This document shows positions 46,244 through 54,687 of a stretch of 64,000 bases of DNA, piece after piece. Under the pieces are notes generated by a model that ran no database searches, had not been told where the DNA came from, and saw nothing but the letters and a program-made list of their open reading frames with translations. Every line of letters starts with the position of its first letter. The stretch's first letter is position 1. This DNA comes from Pseudoalteromonas sp. Z1A8 (GTDB lineage: Bacteria > Pseudomonadota > Gammaproteobacteria > Enterobacterales > Alteromonadaceae), in assembly GCF_011378855.1 (NCBI RefSeq), contig NZ_WTLB01000010.1, forward strand, positions 1 to 64,000. The letters are read 5' to 3'. Position numbers and translations under genes: made by a program.

Positions 46244-46870
46244 TTAAGCTGCTAAACTTAGGTGGCATTCGTATGATAAATTTGAAGATGACATTATATA
46301 GAACTCGCCCCCGCCTTTACCTTCAGAGGCGGCAAATTTACCTAAAAAGTATTCGTAAACACGGCCAACTAAGTCTTCTTCTGTTTTTTCGTTTTGGTTG
46401 GCGATGGTGTCGATATTATTAATAGTATCGATAAGCGCTGAGAGCTTACTGGCATCAAGCCCTAAGCGTGAAAAGTAGTTATCGGGCAATGCGCCCGCGA
46501 GTGATTTATTGTTTTTTTCAACGCCGTGCAGGGCGGTATCTATTTTTACGGCAATATCGCCTTGCTTAGCGTTGGTTTGAATGTGTGACCAACGGGCGTC
46601 TTCTGGTAGATAAAACACGTTATCCATTGCGTAAAAGTCGACCATGTCGATGTATTCATCACCGTATTCGCTGACAATGGCTTTTTTACGCCCTTCAAAC
46701 TTATCACTAATAAATTTAAGAAAGATTAAGCTTAAAACAATGTGCTTATATTCTGCTGATTCAACACTGCCGCGCAGTTTATTGGCGGCATCCCAAAGGG
46801 ATTCTTCAAACCCGACTTGTGTTTTTTTTGCAGCTTTTTTAGGTGCAGGCTTTTTTGATGCAGCGTCCAT
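46244..46870 (-). pseudogene. hsdM: hsdM, 5' part (residues 1-191), cut by the island
   Basis: The upstream part of the resident type I methyltransferase, from ATG 46868-46870 with an AGAGAG ribosome site. A Lys/Ala-rich start (KKPAPKKAAKK) leads into the typical N-terminal helical domain (SLWDAANKLRGS, LIFLKFISDKF). It reaches GKGGGEFY at the island junction (46298), and 17 island-encoded codons then run to a stop at 46244. The SAM-binding and catalytic blocks are missing and are found at 23372-24478. Confidence 0.93.
46261..46297 (-). repeat. Island right terminal inverted repeat
   Basis: Read on the minus strand from the junction: A, then TAATGTC (46296-46290), ATCTTC, and an inner CCACC (46265-46261). 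The left end read on the plus strand has the same outer and inner blocks. It directly abuts codon 191 of hsdM. Confidence 0.7.
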
Positions 46871-47131
46871 GTGGTCTCTCTTAGGCAAGAATATCAATAT
46901 AAATTATTGGCTTATCATACCGCAAAGGTCGTGGTTTTTTGAGTGTTAATTAGTAATAAATTGGTATTAAAAATATGCTTTGTACAAGTAAAGAGAAACT
47001 TCGGCTTTAGCAATAAAATTTCCCGTATACCATTTAATTTGTTGGCTGTAGTGGCTTAGCAAATTTGACGAACAACCTGAGTTTCACCCCATTACTAATT
47101 TTTAAGTGCTACAAAACGGGGTTGCAAAAGC

Positions 47132-47584
47132 CTATTTAATAACACTTGATTTTGCCACTGTGAGCTCTTCTACTAATTTTATAAATTCGGGTCTCTCAAT
47201 AAGATTTTTCTGTAATTCGCTAAACACCTCAAGCACGACATTTATCTGTTCTTGGTGAGTATTGGTACTCTCAAACAGAGGAAGCATTGGCTTTAAAATA
47301 ATAATTGGGTGCCATTTATTATGTTTTGCGTTTGCCTCTACAGCCGTATCTATGTAATCCCAATCATTAACAAACGATTTAAGCCCCTCTTTAAATTTTT
47401 TATAATTCTCTGAATGTTTAATCGTTTCTTGGCCTGTTCGATTAAAGTCAAAAACTAAACATAATTTTAATTCATTGTTTGTAAAGTTTTTAACCCCGTG
47501 ATCCGCACCATCGAGTAACACGCCACAAAATATCCCTGGAAGCCATTGCCTGCCTTTATCTTTAATCGTAGGGCAAATAAACAA
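47132..47584 (-). CDS. Hypothetical protein, possibly 5'-truncated
   Basis: A 150-residue frame with only a TTG start and no ribosome site. The frame stays open for about 16 codons further upstream without an ATG, so the true N-terminus may be lost. It has a hydrophobic start and a helical Glu-rich C-terminus (QEQINVVLEVFSELQKNL). Not recognised. It lies upstream of the resident hsdM on the same strand. Confidence 0.4.
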   Translation of the reverse strand: MFICPTIKDKGRQWLPGIFCGVLLDGADHGVKNFTNNELKLCLVFDFNRTGQETIKHSENYKKFKEGLKSFVNDWDYIDTAVEANAKHNKWHPIIILKPMLPLFESTNTHQEQINVVLEVFSELQKNLIERPEFIKLVEELTVAKSSVIK

Positions 47585-47641
47585 GCTAAAAAATAGATTA
47601 AATAAAACAATACTTAACTTATTGGGTATAACCTATGGTAG

Positions 47642-47667
47642 TTAAAGTGACCAATAAGTCACTTTAA
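47642..47667. other. Perfect 10-bp inverted repeat
   Basis: TTAAAGTGAC (47642-47651) pairs with GTCACTTTAA (47658-47667) across six bases. It lies in the 376-base stretch between the 150-residue ORF and the XRE remnant. No T-run follows on either strand, so an operator is as likely as an RNA hairpin. Nothing else stands out in this stretch. Confidence 0.5.
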
Positions 47668-47960
47668 GGCCTTAAATGCAGCTTAATGATCCCTAAAAGG
47701 CATTTATTCTGAGGAACGAAAAAACGCTAATGTGCGTTTTAATTTTTTAAGCTTTTAATTTGATTTACATTCTATTGTATAGGGATCCTAGATGAGCTTA
47801 GCCGGTATCGACTTTGCTTGGCATTAACACATCTCAAACGCTTACTCGCAACAAAATAGACATTATAGTATCCATTAATCTTATTTTAAATCCATTTTAG
47901 ATACAGCTGTGTCTCTTTTTCTTGGGGGTTACATTATTAATTACCTACTATTAAGCGAAG

Positions 47961-48100
47961 GTGATGTGCAGCTAGCTTTTGCAGAGCATCTAAAAGAACG
48001 TCGCAAAAAAGCAAAAATGTCACGCGAAGCGTTAACTAAAAAAAGTACGGTACCTGCTTCTACAATAAAAACCTCGGCCTTCTCTACTCTCAATCTCTAA
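47961..48100 (+). pseudogene. XRE (HipB-like) antitoxin remnant
   Basis: From about GTG 47961 the frame codes LAFAEHLKERRKKAKMSREA, then TKKSTVPASTIK, the first half of an XRE helix-turn-helix. It then derails into SAFSTLNL and a stop. The second half of the domain and any toxin gene are absent. I read it as a decayed regulator from a lost toxin-antitoxin or regulatory gene. Confidence 0.55.
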
Positions 48101-48159
48101 TGAAATTTTAAAGCGCCGCTGTTAATATTGTCTACCTCCTAAACAATAAAGTAGTTCCG

Positions 48160-49053
48160 ATGGCAGCTAGTTACTCTCTCGATGATTTACGTTACTTTTG
48201 CACCATAGTAAAACTAGGTAGCTTTAAAAAAGCATCAGCAGACCTTGGTATGTCACTATCAACTTTAAGCCGTAGAATACGCTTATTAGAGCAAGTTCTT
48301 CAATTAACGCTACTAAATCGAGATGCCCATCGGGTAACACTTACGCATACTGGCGAGTTATATTACGACCGCTATCGCAAGTTATTTGACGAAGTAGAGT
48401 GTATTGAGCAAGCACTTTGTGATGAGAAAGATCAACCTAAAGGGAAAATTAGGATCTCTGCCCCCATTTACATGGGCAAACATTTTTTAAGTGCTATTTT
48501 TTGTAATTTTTTACTGCAATATCCCGATATTCAATTAGATTTACGCTTTTCAAATAACCTTATTGATATTGAAAAAGAAGGGATTGATATAGCGTTTAGA
48601 GTAAGAAACCCTGCCATTGATAATTGGGTTATTAGGGAGCTAAAGCTTACTCATAATGTGTTGTGTGCTCACCCACACCATGATTGTCAATCTATCACTC
48701 ATCCTAAACAATTAGAGCAGCACCCAAAAGTTACTTGCGTTGGGTTAGTTCCGTGGCAGTTAAAAAATCAGCAAACGAGTGAGGAATACAGCTTTAATCC
48801 AAACACGCATGTTCGATTAGAAGTTGATGAAATTCAAATGATGAAACAAGCCGTTGAGTCTGGCGTAGGTATTAGTTACATTCCTGATTATATAGCATTG
48901 CCTCTTATTGAAGCCGGAAAGCTTAAACGTATTCTTCCTGACTGGCAAAGCGAAGGGCAGCCTTTTTCTATGCTTTATCGCGACAGAAAACAAATCCCTT
49001 ATCGTGTGCGATTACTTATAGAGCATACGCTGCAACACTTTTCTAAAGTGTAG
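48160..49053 (+). CDS. LysR-family transcriptional regulator
   Basis: A 297-residue LysR regulator. The N-terminal winged helix is at residues 1-65 (FKKASADLGMSLSTLSRRIRLLEQ), and the periplasmic-binding-like effector domain covers about 90-290 (GKIRISAPIYMGKHFL, DLRFSN, IDIAFRV). The sequence is of the group often annotated as DsdC/AaeR-like. It converges on a DMT exporter gene 66 bases away; LysR proteins usually control a divergent neighbour, so its target is unclear. Its last codons form half of a long hairpin. Confidence 0.9.
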   Translation: MAASYSLDDLRYFCTIVKLGSFKKASADLGMSLSTLSRRIRLLEQVLQLTLLNRDAHRVTLTHTGELYYDRYRKLFDEVECIEQALCDEKDQPKGKIRISAPIYMGKHFLSAIFCNFLLQYPDIQLDLRFSNNLIDIEKEGIDIAFRVRNPAIDNWVIRELKLTHNVLCAHPHHDCQSITHPKQLEQHPKVTCVGLVPWQLKNQQTSEEYSFNPNTHVRLEVDEIQMMKQAVESGVGISYIPDYIALPLIEAGKLKRILPDWQSEGQPFSMLYRDRKQIPYRVRLLIEHTLQHFSKV

Positions 49054-49063
49054 CAGCGTATGC
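49023..49063. terminator. Long hairpin spanning the LysR stop codon
   Basis: GCATACGCTGC (49023-49033) pairs perfectly with GCAGCGTATGC (49053-49063), and inside it ACACTTT pairs with AAAGTGT around a TCT loop; only one A-A mismatch interrupts the stem. The TAG stop lies on the 3' arm. It separates two converging genes and probably acts as a bidirectional terminator or RNA stabiliser, although the T-run is poor. Confidence 0.6.
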
Positions 49064-49118
49064 CTTTAGCACTTAAACGGAATTATTTTCAACAACAAAA
49101 CTTTAAGTTAGCTAAACT

Positions 49119-49991
49119 TTAAAAACTAAGCCTTAGTACAATTACACCTAAAAATGCAGTTGTTAATCCTATAACTTCTTGGCGTGTAAAAGACTCTTTT
49201 AGAACGATGCGCGAATACAATAAAATAATTAAAATATTCATTCCTGAAATTGCCGAAACTAGCCCTGTATTACCGATTGCAAAAGCCGATATTATAGCAA
49301 CCATGCCAGCCACATTAGTTAAACCAATAAGTAACCCGCACGAAAATGTTTTACTCGCAGACCAATATGCTTGAGAAGTACCTTGCTCTACTAACATCTT
49401 TTTGCGTTTTACTAACCAACTAACAGCAAAAAGGAAGCTACCAAACCCAAACATAGACGTTAAAGTTGCAAACGTATCAGCTTCAAGGAGCGTTGATTGC
49501 TTGCCCATTAAATCATTAAATGCAAAGGATAGTGCAGCCAGTAACCCCCATTGCGCGCCTTGTAAGTTACTCAATGAGATATCGCTGGAGTAGCGAATAA
49601 TATAAAGGCCGCCAAAAATAATAAAAAAGCCAATTAATTGAATCGTTGTTAAGGTTTCATGCCATAGTAAAAAGGCAAATAAAAGCACAAATAAAGGCGT
49701 TAACCCCGATAGAATACTAATTAAAGATGCTTTCCCAACCGAAAACCCTTTGTGCAAAAACCCATTGGCCGCAAAAGATCCAAAACCTAAAGCAAGTCCA
49801 ACCGTAATATCTGCCCAGCCGTACCATGTGTGCTCAAAAACCACAGTACCTAGCGCACTAATTATAAACCCCACAAAAAAAACACCGAACAATAATAGAT
49901 TACGGTTAATTTTTTTCTGCGACGTCCATTGATACATTATTCCTCGTGCACCAAAAAAAACAGTGGCGAGTAATGCAAAAATTATCCACAT
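49119..49991 (-). CDS. DMT-superfamily (EamA) transporter
   Basis: A 290-residue inner-membrane protein with ten predicted hydrophobic segments in two EamA repeats (about 1-135 and 145-290), ending in IGLTTAFLGVIVLRLSF. Members export or import small metabolites such as amino acids or nucleotide sugars. The substrate is not evident. The ATG 49989-49991 starts the first membrane helix directly. Confidence 0.85.
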   Translation of the reverse strand: MWIIFALLATVFFGARGIMYQWTSQKKINRNLLLFGVFFVGFIISALGTVVFEHTWYGWADITVGLALGFGSFAANGFLHKGFSVGKASLISILSGLTPLFVLLFAFLLWHETLTTIQLIGFFIIFGGLYIIRYSSDISLSNLQGAQWGLLAALSFAFNDLMGKQSTLLEADTFATLTSMFGFGSFLFAVSWLVKRKKMLVEQGTSQAYWSASKTFSCGLLIGLTNVAGMVAIISAFAIGNTGLVSAISGMNILIILLYSRIVLKESFTRQEVIGLTTAFLGVIVLRLSF

Positions 49992-50265
49992 ATAAATGAG
50001 ACCCTTTATAATTTACTTTGTTGAACCCGAATAAGAAGTGATTATTTAACATTGTTCAATGCAATGACTATTACATAAAGGTTAAGTGATAGAGAACGTG
50101 GCCACTATAAAACTGTTACCCAACACCTAATTTCACTCTATAAAATAAACAGCTTAAGCTTCACATAATCACACTTTAATAAACAACAGCACCAGTATAT
50201 TTAATCTATAAATATTATAAACAGGCATAAATGACACTATAGATACCATAAATAGCACTTAATCA

Positions 50266-50294
50266 TTTAGTCGTTTAGTCGTTTAGTCGTTTAG
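50266..50294. repeat. Short tandem repeat (TTTAGTCG)3.6
   Basis: Three exact TTTAGTCG units and a partial fourth lie in the 437-base gap upstream of the DMT gene and the leader-peptide operon (49992-50428). No gene is visible in that gap. Confidence 0.85.
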
Positions 50295-50428
50295 CTTCAA
50301 TTCATAGTGAGAAATTAACACGCAGGCATTACAACATTTTAGTGAGAAAAAACGAGTTTATAAAAGCATAAAAGATAGCTATTAAACTATTATTTTACCG
50401 TCAAAATGTTTTTTAACCTAAAACTCAA

Positions 50429-50456
50429 TTGACTTTATTTTTTAACTCAATATGAT
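50429..50456 (+). promoter_or_regulatory. Sigma-70-type promoter of the Gre-like operon
   Basis: TTGACT (50429-50434) and TATGAT (50451-50456) are spaced by 16 bases, 23 bases before the leader-peptide ATG. It should drive the leader peptide, the hairpin, the Gre/Rnk-like gene and the 30-residue peptide as one transcript ending at 51204. Confidence 0.65.
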
Positions 50457-50478
50457 TGATTTAAACAAAGAGGATAAT

Positions 50479-50532
50479 ATGCTTACTTTAATCACATACC
50501 TGCTAAAAACAAATACCATCTTCGGAATTTAA
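50479..50532 (+). CDS. 17-residue leader peptide
   Basis: ATG to TAA codes MLTLITYLLKTNTIFGI, with a good AGAGG ribosome site 6 bases ahead. Its stop is followed at once by a perfect 11-bp hairpin. The size and position fit a translated leader that controls the downstream gene through ribosome position. The codons are rich in Thr, Leu and Ile, which might be the sensed residues. That it is translated is inference. Confidence 0.5.
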   Translation: MLTLITYLLKTNTIFGI

Positions 50533-50557
50533 GCCGAGTGTAACCCTTACACTCGGC
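50533..50557 (+). promoter_or_regulatory. Perfect hairpin after the leader peptide
   Basis: GCCGAGTGTAA (50533-50543) pairs with TTACACTCGGC (50547-50557) around CCC. It begins on the base after the leader stop, so a terminating ribosome would cover it. No U-run follows, so it is more likely a processing, translation-control or Rho-related element than an intrinsic terminator. Confidence 0.7.
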
Positions 50558-50614
50558 AGTTACACTGTACCTTTATATATTTAAATTCGATTTAGTTTTT
50601 GTGGGGATTAGTCC

Positions 50615-50995
50615 GTGCTTTCTTTTCTGTTCGAGCGTAAAAAACCTTTCCTGTCTAAAAATGACTTCTCAGATGCAGCGGTACTAGTACAGCCGTTAAA
50701 GCTTGCGTATTTGCTACAAGAAGTCGAGTATTCACAGCGGCCTTGGTCAAAATTCAATCCGCATGTACAAATTAATAGCACGGTGGTTATTAAAAATATA
50801 ACCACCGGTTTTAAACGCCGTATAACTTTAGTGCCTCCAAGCCAACGAAGGCACTTTATTAGTGACGTATCATTTCACTCTCCTCTTGGGGTCGCTCTTT
50901 TAGGGCATAAAATAAATCATATTATTGAATATAAAGAAGCTGGGGAATCCTATCTTTGGGAAATAATAGCCATAAATATTAAGGAGGAAATATAG
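50615..50995 (+). CDS. Gre/Rnk-like C-terminal domain protein
   Basis: A 126-residue protein starting at GTG 50615 behind GGGGA. Residues about 75-122 match the GreA/GreB/Rnk C-terminal FKBP-like domain (FISDVSFHSPLGVALLGHKINHIIEYK). The catalytic coiled coil of Gre factors is absent. Such proteins bind the secondary channel of RNA polymerase, or nucleoside diphosphate kinase in the case of Rnk. It is the main gene of a small operon with an upstream leader peptide. Confidence 0.7.
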   Translation: MLSFLFERKKPFLSKNDFSDAAVLVQPLKLAYLLQEVEYSQRPWSKFNPHVQINSTVVIKNITTGFKRRITLVPPSQRRHFISDVSFHSPLGVALLGHKINHIIEYKEAGESYLWEIIAINIKEEI

Positions 50996-51053
50996 AGTAA
51001 ATCATTTCAATTTTTATTTATTAATTTTATATATTTAATTGGAGTTATTTGTA

Positions 51054-51146
51054 ATGAGTAAAGAAAAACCTAAAAAACATGCAAGCAAAACATTAAAACA
51101 AAAACGTAAAGAGCGAAGAGATAAGCTAAAGCAGCTTGAAAAGTAA
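51054..51146 (+). CDS. 30-residue basic peptide
   Basis: ATG 51054 behind GGAG codes MSKEKPKKHASKTLKQKRKE and ten more residues, ending QLEK. It is over 40 percent Lys/Arg. It is followed 25 bases later by an intrinsic terminator, so it is the last gene of the Gre-like operon. A small nucleic-acid-binding peptide is plausible. It is too short for most gene finders, and the ribosome site and operon position are the main support. Confidence 0.6.
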   Translation: MSKEKPKKHASKTLKQKRKERRDKLKQLEK

Positions 51147-51171
51147 TTAATATTATTTTAAATAAAGTCGC

Positions 51172-51204
51172 AAACTCGGGTTTTTTATAATCCCGAGTTT
51201 TTTT
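51172..51204 (+). terminator. Intrinsic terminator of the Gre-like operon
   Basis: AAACTCGGG (51172-51180) pairs with CCCGAGTTT (51192-51200), followed by a T-run to 51204. It also separates this operon from the converging trhP gene. Confidence 0.85.
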
Positions 51205-51226
51205 AAAAAACTATATTAAGCTGTAG

Positions 51227-52612
51227 CTAAACAGCTTGTTTAAATGGATTACGGGTATCTTGGTGATCCTCAAGGTTACGCATTAAAATAGCGTGTTCTA
51301 AGTTAATGGCATCATCTAAGGGGATTTTTACAATGTGACCAGAGCCTTTAGCATCGTTAATACTTTCACCCTTTTTGTTTTCCATATATTCAAGCTTAAA
51401 AGTAATATTACCTTGCGGTGTCATGAGTTCGAGTGAATGCCCTGTGCAAAATTTATTTTTAACGTCTATTTTAACTAAACCATTTTCGCAGCGCCCAAGT
51501 ACTTCTCCCACAAATTGCTGCTTAGTTGATACCGAATGACCGTATTCATAGTTTTGATAATCTTGATGAGCATGTCGTTTTAAAAAGCCTCCGGTGTAAC
51601 CACGATGTGCTAAATTCTCAAGTGTTTTAAATAAGTTAGTATCAAATGGTTTACCCGCCACAGCATCGTCTATTGCTTTGCGATATACCTGCGCGGTGCG
51701 TGCCACATAATAAAATGACTTAGTACGCCCTTCTATTTTTAAACTATGTACACCCATTTTTGTTAACTGCTCTACGTATTGCACAGCGCGTAGATCTTTT
51801 GAATTCATAATATACGTGCCATGTTCATCCTCAAACGCAGGCATATACTCGCCAGGGCGGCCTTGTTCCTCAAGCATAAATACTTCGCTACTTGGCGCGC
51901 CTTCACCTAGTGTAGGAATAACCTGTTTGGGGTCAATTTTATGCACCATTTCGCCGGTTTCGTTTTCAACCCCTGGTTTTACATCGTAATCCCAGCGACA
52001 TGCGTTAGTACACGTACCTTGATTTGGATCGCGTTTGTTAATATAGCCCGAAAGTAAACAACGCCCTGAATACGCCATACAAAGCGCACCATGTACAAAC
52101 ACTTCAAGTTCGGTGTTTGGGCAGAGTGTCCGTATTTCAGTTATTTCTTCGAGCGATAGCTCCCTTGACAAAATAACGCGTTCAATCCCCTGCTTTGCCC
52201 AAAATTGCACACTCGCATAATTTACCGCATTTGCCTGTACGGACAAGTGAATAGGCATAGCAGGCCATTTTTCACGAACAAGCATGATTAAACCAGGGTC
52301 TGACATAATTAGCGCATCAGGTTTCATTGCAATAACAGGCTCTATATCACGTAAGTACGATTTAACTTTCGCGTTATGCGGCGCAATATTTGATACCACA
52401 TAAAACTTTTTATTTTGCGCATGCGCTTCATCAATACCTATTTGCAGAGTGTCTAGGTCAAATTCATTATTACGCACACGCAAACTATAGCGAGGTTGCC
52501 CTGCATAAACCGCATCTGCGCCATAAGCAAAGGCGTAGCGCATGTTTTTTAAACTGCCTGCAGGGCATAGTAATTCAGGAATAAAAGGCGTTGAAGAGAT
52601 AGCTGGTAACAT
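51227..52612 (-). CDS. trhP: tRNA hydroxylation protein TrhP (YegQ), U32 family
   Basis: A 461-residue homologue of E. coli YegQ/TrhP, which makes 5-hydroxyuridine at position 34 of certain tRNAs using prephenate as oxygen donor. The start ELLCPAGSLKNMRYAFAYGADAVY, the family signature FVHGALCMAYSGRCLLS near residues 170-185, the Cys cluster CTNACRW, and KIEGRTKS near residue 298 are all present. It is full length and monocistronic, divergent from ndk. Confidence 0.92.
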   Translation of the reverse strand: MLPAISSTPFIPELLCPAGSLKNMRYAFAYGADAVYAGQPRYSLRVRNNEFDLDTLQIGIDEAHAQNKKFYVVSNIAPHNAKVKSYLRDIEPVIAMKPDALIMSDPGLIMLVREKWPAMPIHLSVQANAVNYASVQFWAKQGIERVILSRELSLEEITEIRTLCPNTELEVFVHGALCMAYSGRCLLSGYINKRDPNQGTCTNACRWDYDVKPGVENETGEMVHKIDPKQVIPTLGEGAPSSEVFMLEEQGRPGEYMPAFEDEHGTYIMNSKDLRAVQYVEQLTKMGVHSLKIEGRTKSFYYVARTAQVYRKAIDDAVAGKPFDTNLFKTLENLAHRGYTGGFLKRHAHQDYQNYEYGHSVSTKQQFVGEVLGRCENGLVKIDVKNKFCTGHSLELMTPQGNITFKLEYMENKKGESINDAKGSGHIVKIPLDDAINLEHAILMRNLEDHQDTRNPFKQAV

Positions 52613-52828
52613 GTGCGCTCCATACAGCGAACTGGGTTTAAGCCAGTTGTATGATTAATTAATTTATAAGCGCGGCAGTATAAGTACGATTAGCAATTTG
52701 CTTTTGATCGAGATCACAAAACTGCAATCAAACTGGTTTTTAATAAAATTAGGATTTTTCACTTAAAACGCGTATAATTCGCGCCCGTTAATATTCACAC
52801 TTTTACTTAAAATTATTGGAGCATAAAG

Positions 52829-53260
52829 ATGGCTTTAGAACGTACTTTTTCAATCGTAAAACCTGATGCAGTAGCTAAAAACCACATTGGCGCTATCTAC
52901 AACCGTTTCGAGTCTGCTGGCCTTAAAATCGTTGCAGCTAAAATGGTTCACCTTTCACAAGAGAAAGCTGAAGGTTTCTACGCAGAACATAGCGAACGTC
53001 CTTTCTTCGGTGCTTTAGTATCTTTCATGACATCTGGTCCAGTAATGGTTACAGTTCTTGAAGGCGAAAACGCTGTTCTTAAAAACCGTGAAATCATGGG
53101 TGCTACTAACCCTGCAGAAGCACTAGCTGGCACTTTACGTGCAGACTACGCTGATAGCATCGACGAAAATGCTGTTCACGGTTCTGACGCTGTTGAATCT
53201 GCTGCTCGCGAAATCGCGTACTTCTTCGCTGACGAAGAGCTTTGTTCACGTACTCGTTAA
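52829..53260 (+). CDS. ndk: Nucleoside diphosphate kinase
   Basis: A 143-residue Ndk: it opens with [15 protein letters not shown] and has the catalytic His in [13 protein letters not shown] near residue 118. It equalises the NTP and dNTP pools using ATP as donor. A -10-like TATAAT at 52773-52778 and a ribosome site (TTGGAG) precede it, and an intrinsic terminator follows at 53282-53305, so it is a single-gene unit. Confidence 0.97.
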   Translation: MALERTFSIVKPDAVAKNHIGAIYNRFESAGLKIVAAKMVHLSQEKAEGFYAEHSERPFFGALVSFMTSGPVMVTVLEGENAVLKNREIMGATNPAEALAGTLRADYADSIDENAVHGSDAVESAAREIAYFFADEELCSRTR

Positions 53261-53281
53261 TTCGAACTCGTTAACAAAATG

Positions 53282-53305
53282 AAAAGGGCTTTCGGGCCCT
53301 TTTTT
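53282..53305 (+). terminator. Intrinsic terminator after ndk
   Basis: AAAAGGGC pairs with GCCCTTTT around six bases, followed by a run of T to 53305. Confidence 0.85.
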
Positions 53306-53430
53306 AGTCATTACGTAAAGTATTTGTCAGTGTATTTTTTGATGTTTTACTTAATGATTAAACTGAGTGAATTGTGTACAATTCGTCCTCGTAAATTTTT
53401 ATCTCCACCGTCACCGATTGAGGTTGTTTC

Positions 53431-54561
53431 ATGACCGAGCAAAAAAAGATTAACTTATTAGATTTAAACCGAGAAGCAATGCGCGAGTTATTTGCATCGT
53501 TCGGTGAAAAGCCGTTTCGTAGTGACCAGGTGATGAAATGGATTTATCATTTTGGCGTAGACAACTTCGACGATATGAGCAATGTAAACAAAAAGCTTAA
53601 AGAAAAACTTAAAGCTGAGTGCGAAATTGTTGCGCCAGAAATCACCGTTCGCCAACAAGCAAGCGACGGTACTATTAAGTACGCGCTTATTCTTGAAGGC
53701 GGCCAAGAAGTAGAAGCTGTTTGGATCCCTGAAAAAGAGCGCGCTACTTTATGTGTATCATCACAAGTAGGTTGTGCGCTTGAATGTACTTTTTGTTCTA
53801 CTGCGCAACAAGGCTTTAACCGTAACTTAAAAGTATCTGAAATTATTGGCCAAGTTTGGCGTGTAGCTAAAGATATTGGCCTTGATGGTCATAGCGAAAA
53901 GCGCCCAGTAACTAACGTTGTAATGATGGGTATGGGCGAGCCTTTACTTAATCTTAAAAACGTAGTGCCAGCAATGGAACTAATGATGGACGATTGGGGC
54001 TTTGGTTTATCTAAGCGCCGCGTAACATTAAGTACTTCAGGGGTTGTGCCTGCTCTTGATTTATTAAAAGAGAAAATTGACGTAGCACTGGCTATATCAC
54101 TTCACGCACCAGATAACGCCCTGCGTGATATTTTAGTACCGGTTAATAAAAAGTACCCTATTGAAGAGTTTTTGGCCTCGTGTCGTCGTTATATCGACGG
54201 TTCAAAAGCAAATAAAGATGTAACAGTTGAATACGTTATGCTTAATGGTATTAACGACAGCACCGATCAGGCGCATGCATTAGTGCAAACGTTAAAAGGC
54301 ACACCTTGTAAGGTAAACCTTATTCCGTTTAACCCGTTCCCGGGTAACGAGTACACTCGCTCAAGCAATAGCCGTATCGACCGTTTTTCAAAAGTATTAC
54401 AAGCAGCAGGTGTTACCTGTATTGTGCGCCGTACTCGCGGTGACGACATTGACGCCGCTTGCGGACAGTTAGTTGGTGACGTAGTTGACCGTACTAAACG
54501 TTTAGCTAAAAAGAAAATGCGTGACGATAACGCAATTAGCGTTAATATCCACCAAGCATAA
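53431..54561 (+). CDS. rlmN: Dual-specificity 23S rRNA/tRNA adenine-C2 methyltransferase RlmN
   Basis: A 376-residue radical-SAM enzyme that methylates A2503 of 23S rRNA and A37 of tRNA. The radical-SAM CxxxCxxC is CALECTFCS near residues 113-121. The methyl-carrying Cys is in [14 protein letters not shown] near residue 345. It is first of the conserved rlmN-pilW-rodZ-ispG order, and a hairpin lies just past its stop. Confidence 0.96.
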   Translation: MTEQKKINLLDLNREAMRELFASFGEKPFRSDQVMKWIYHFGVDNFDDMSNVNKKLKEKLKAECEIVAPEITVRQQASDGTIKYALILEGGQEVEAVWIPEKERATLCVSSQVGCALECTFCSTAQQGFNRNLKVSEIIGQVWRVAKDIGLDGHSEKRPVTNVVMMGMGEPLLNLKNVVPAMELMMDDWGFGLSKRRVTLSTSGVVPALDLLKEKIDVALAISLHAPDNALRDILVPVNKKYPIEEFLASCRRYIDGSKANKDVTVEYVMLNGINDSTDQAHALVQTLKGTPCKVNLIPFNPFPGNEYTRSSNSRIDRFSKVLQAAGVTCIVRRTRGDDIDAACGQLVGDVVDRTKRLAKKKMRDDNAISVNIHQA

Positions 54562-54566
54562 TCTGT

Positions 54567-54601
54567 AACGGCTCTATGTAAATAAGTCATATAGAGCCGT
54601 T
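54567..54601 (+). terminator. Hairpin after rlmN
   Basis: AACGGCTCTAT (54567-54577) pairs with ATAGAGCCGTT (54591-54601), 11 bp perfect, followed by a T-rich but interrupted stretch. It is probably a partial terminator between rlmN and pilW. Confidence 0.6.
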
Positions 54602-54687
54602 AAGTTGTTTATTTTTAAATAAATGATGCAAGAGTAAGGGTTTTAGGTAAGATAGGCGCCATGGACTAAAAATAAAGAGATAAGGTA

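Larger units (their letters stand above)
24479..46297. mobile_element. 21.8-kb genomic island inserted in hsdM
   Basis: Both ends are set by the hsdM reading frame: the last native codon on the right is TAT (46298-46300) and the first on the left is ACG (24476-24478), and joining them gives EFY-TPKSI. One base of ambiguity remains because an A occurs at both joints. The ends carry imperfect inverted repeats. The left end holds three recombinase-like genes and a small DUF6262-like gene. The cargo is a type I RM operon with a deaminase and nucleases, then an XRE/helicase unit and a membrane protein. The architecture fits Tn554-like / gamma-mobile-trio islands; that family name is from memory of the published element, not from a search. 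Confidence 0.9.

Noticed and set aside
50266-50294. TTTAGTCG repeats considered as part of a CRISPR or integron site
   Set aside because: Units are 8 bp and contiguous with no spacers, so it is a simple tandem repeat.
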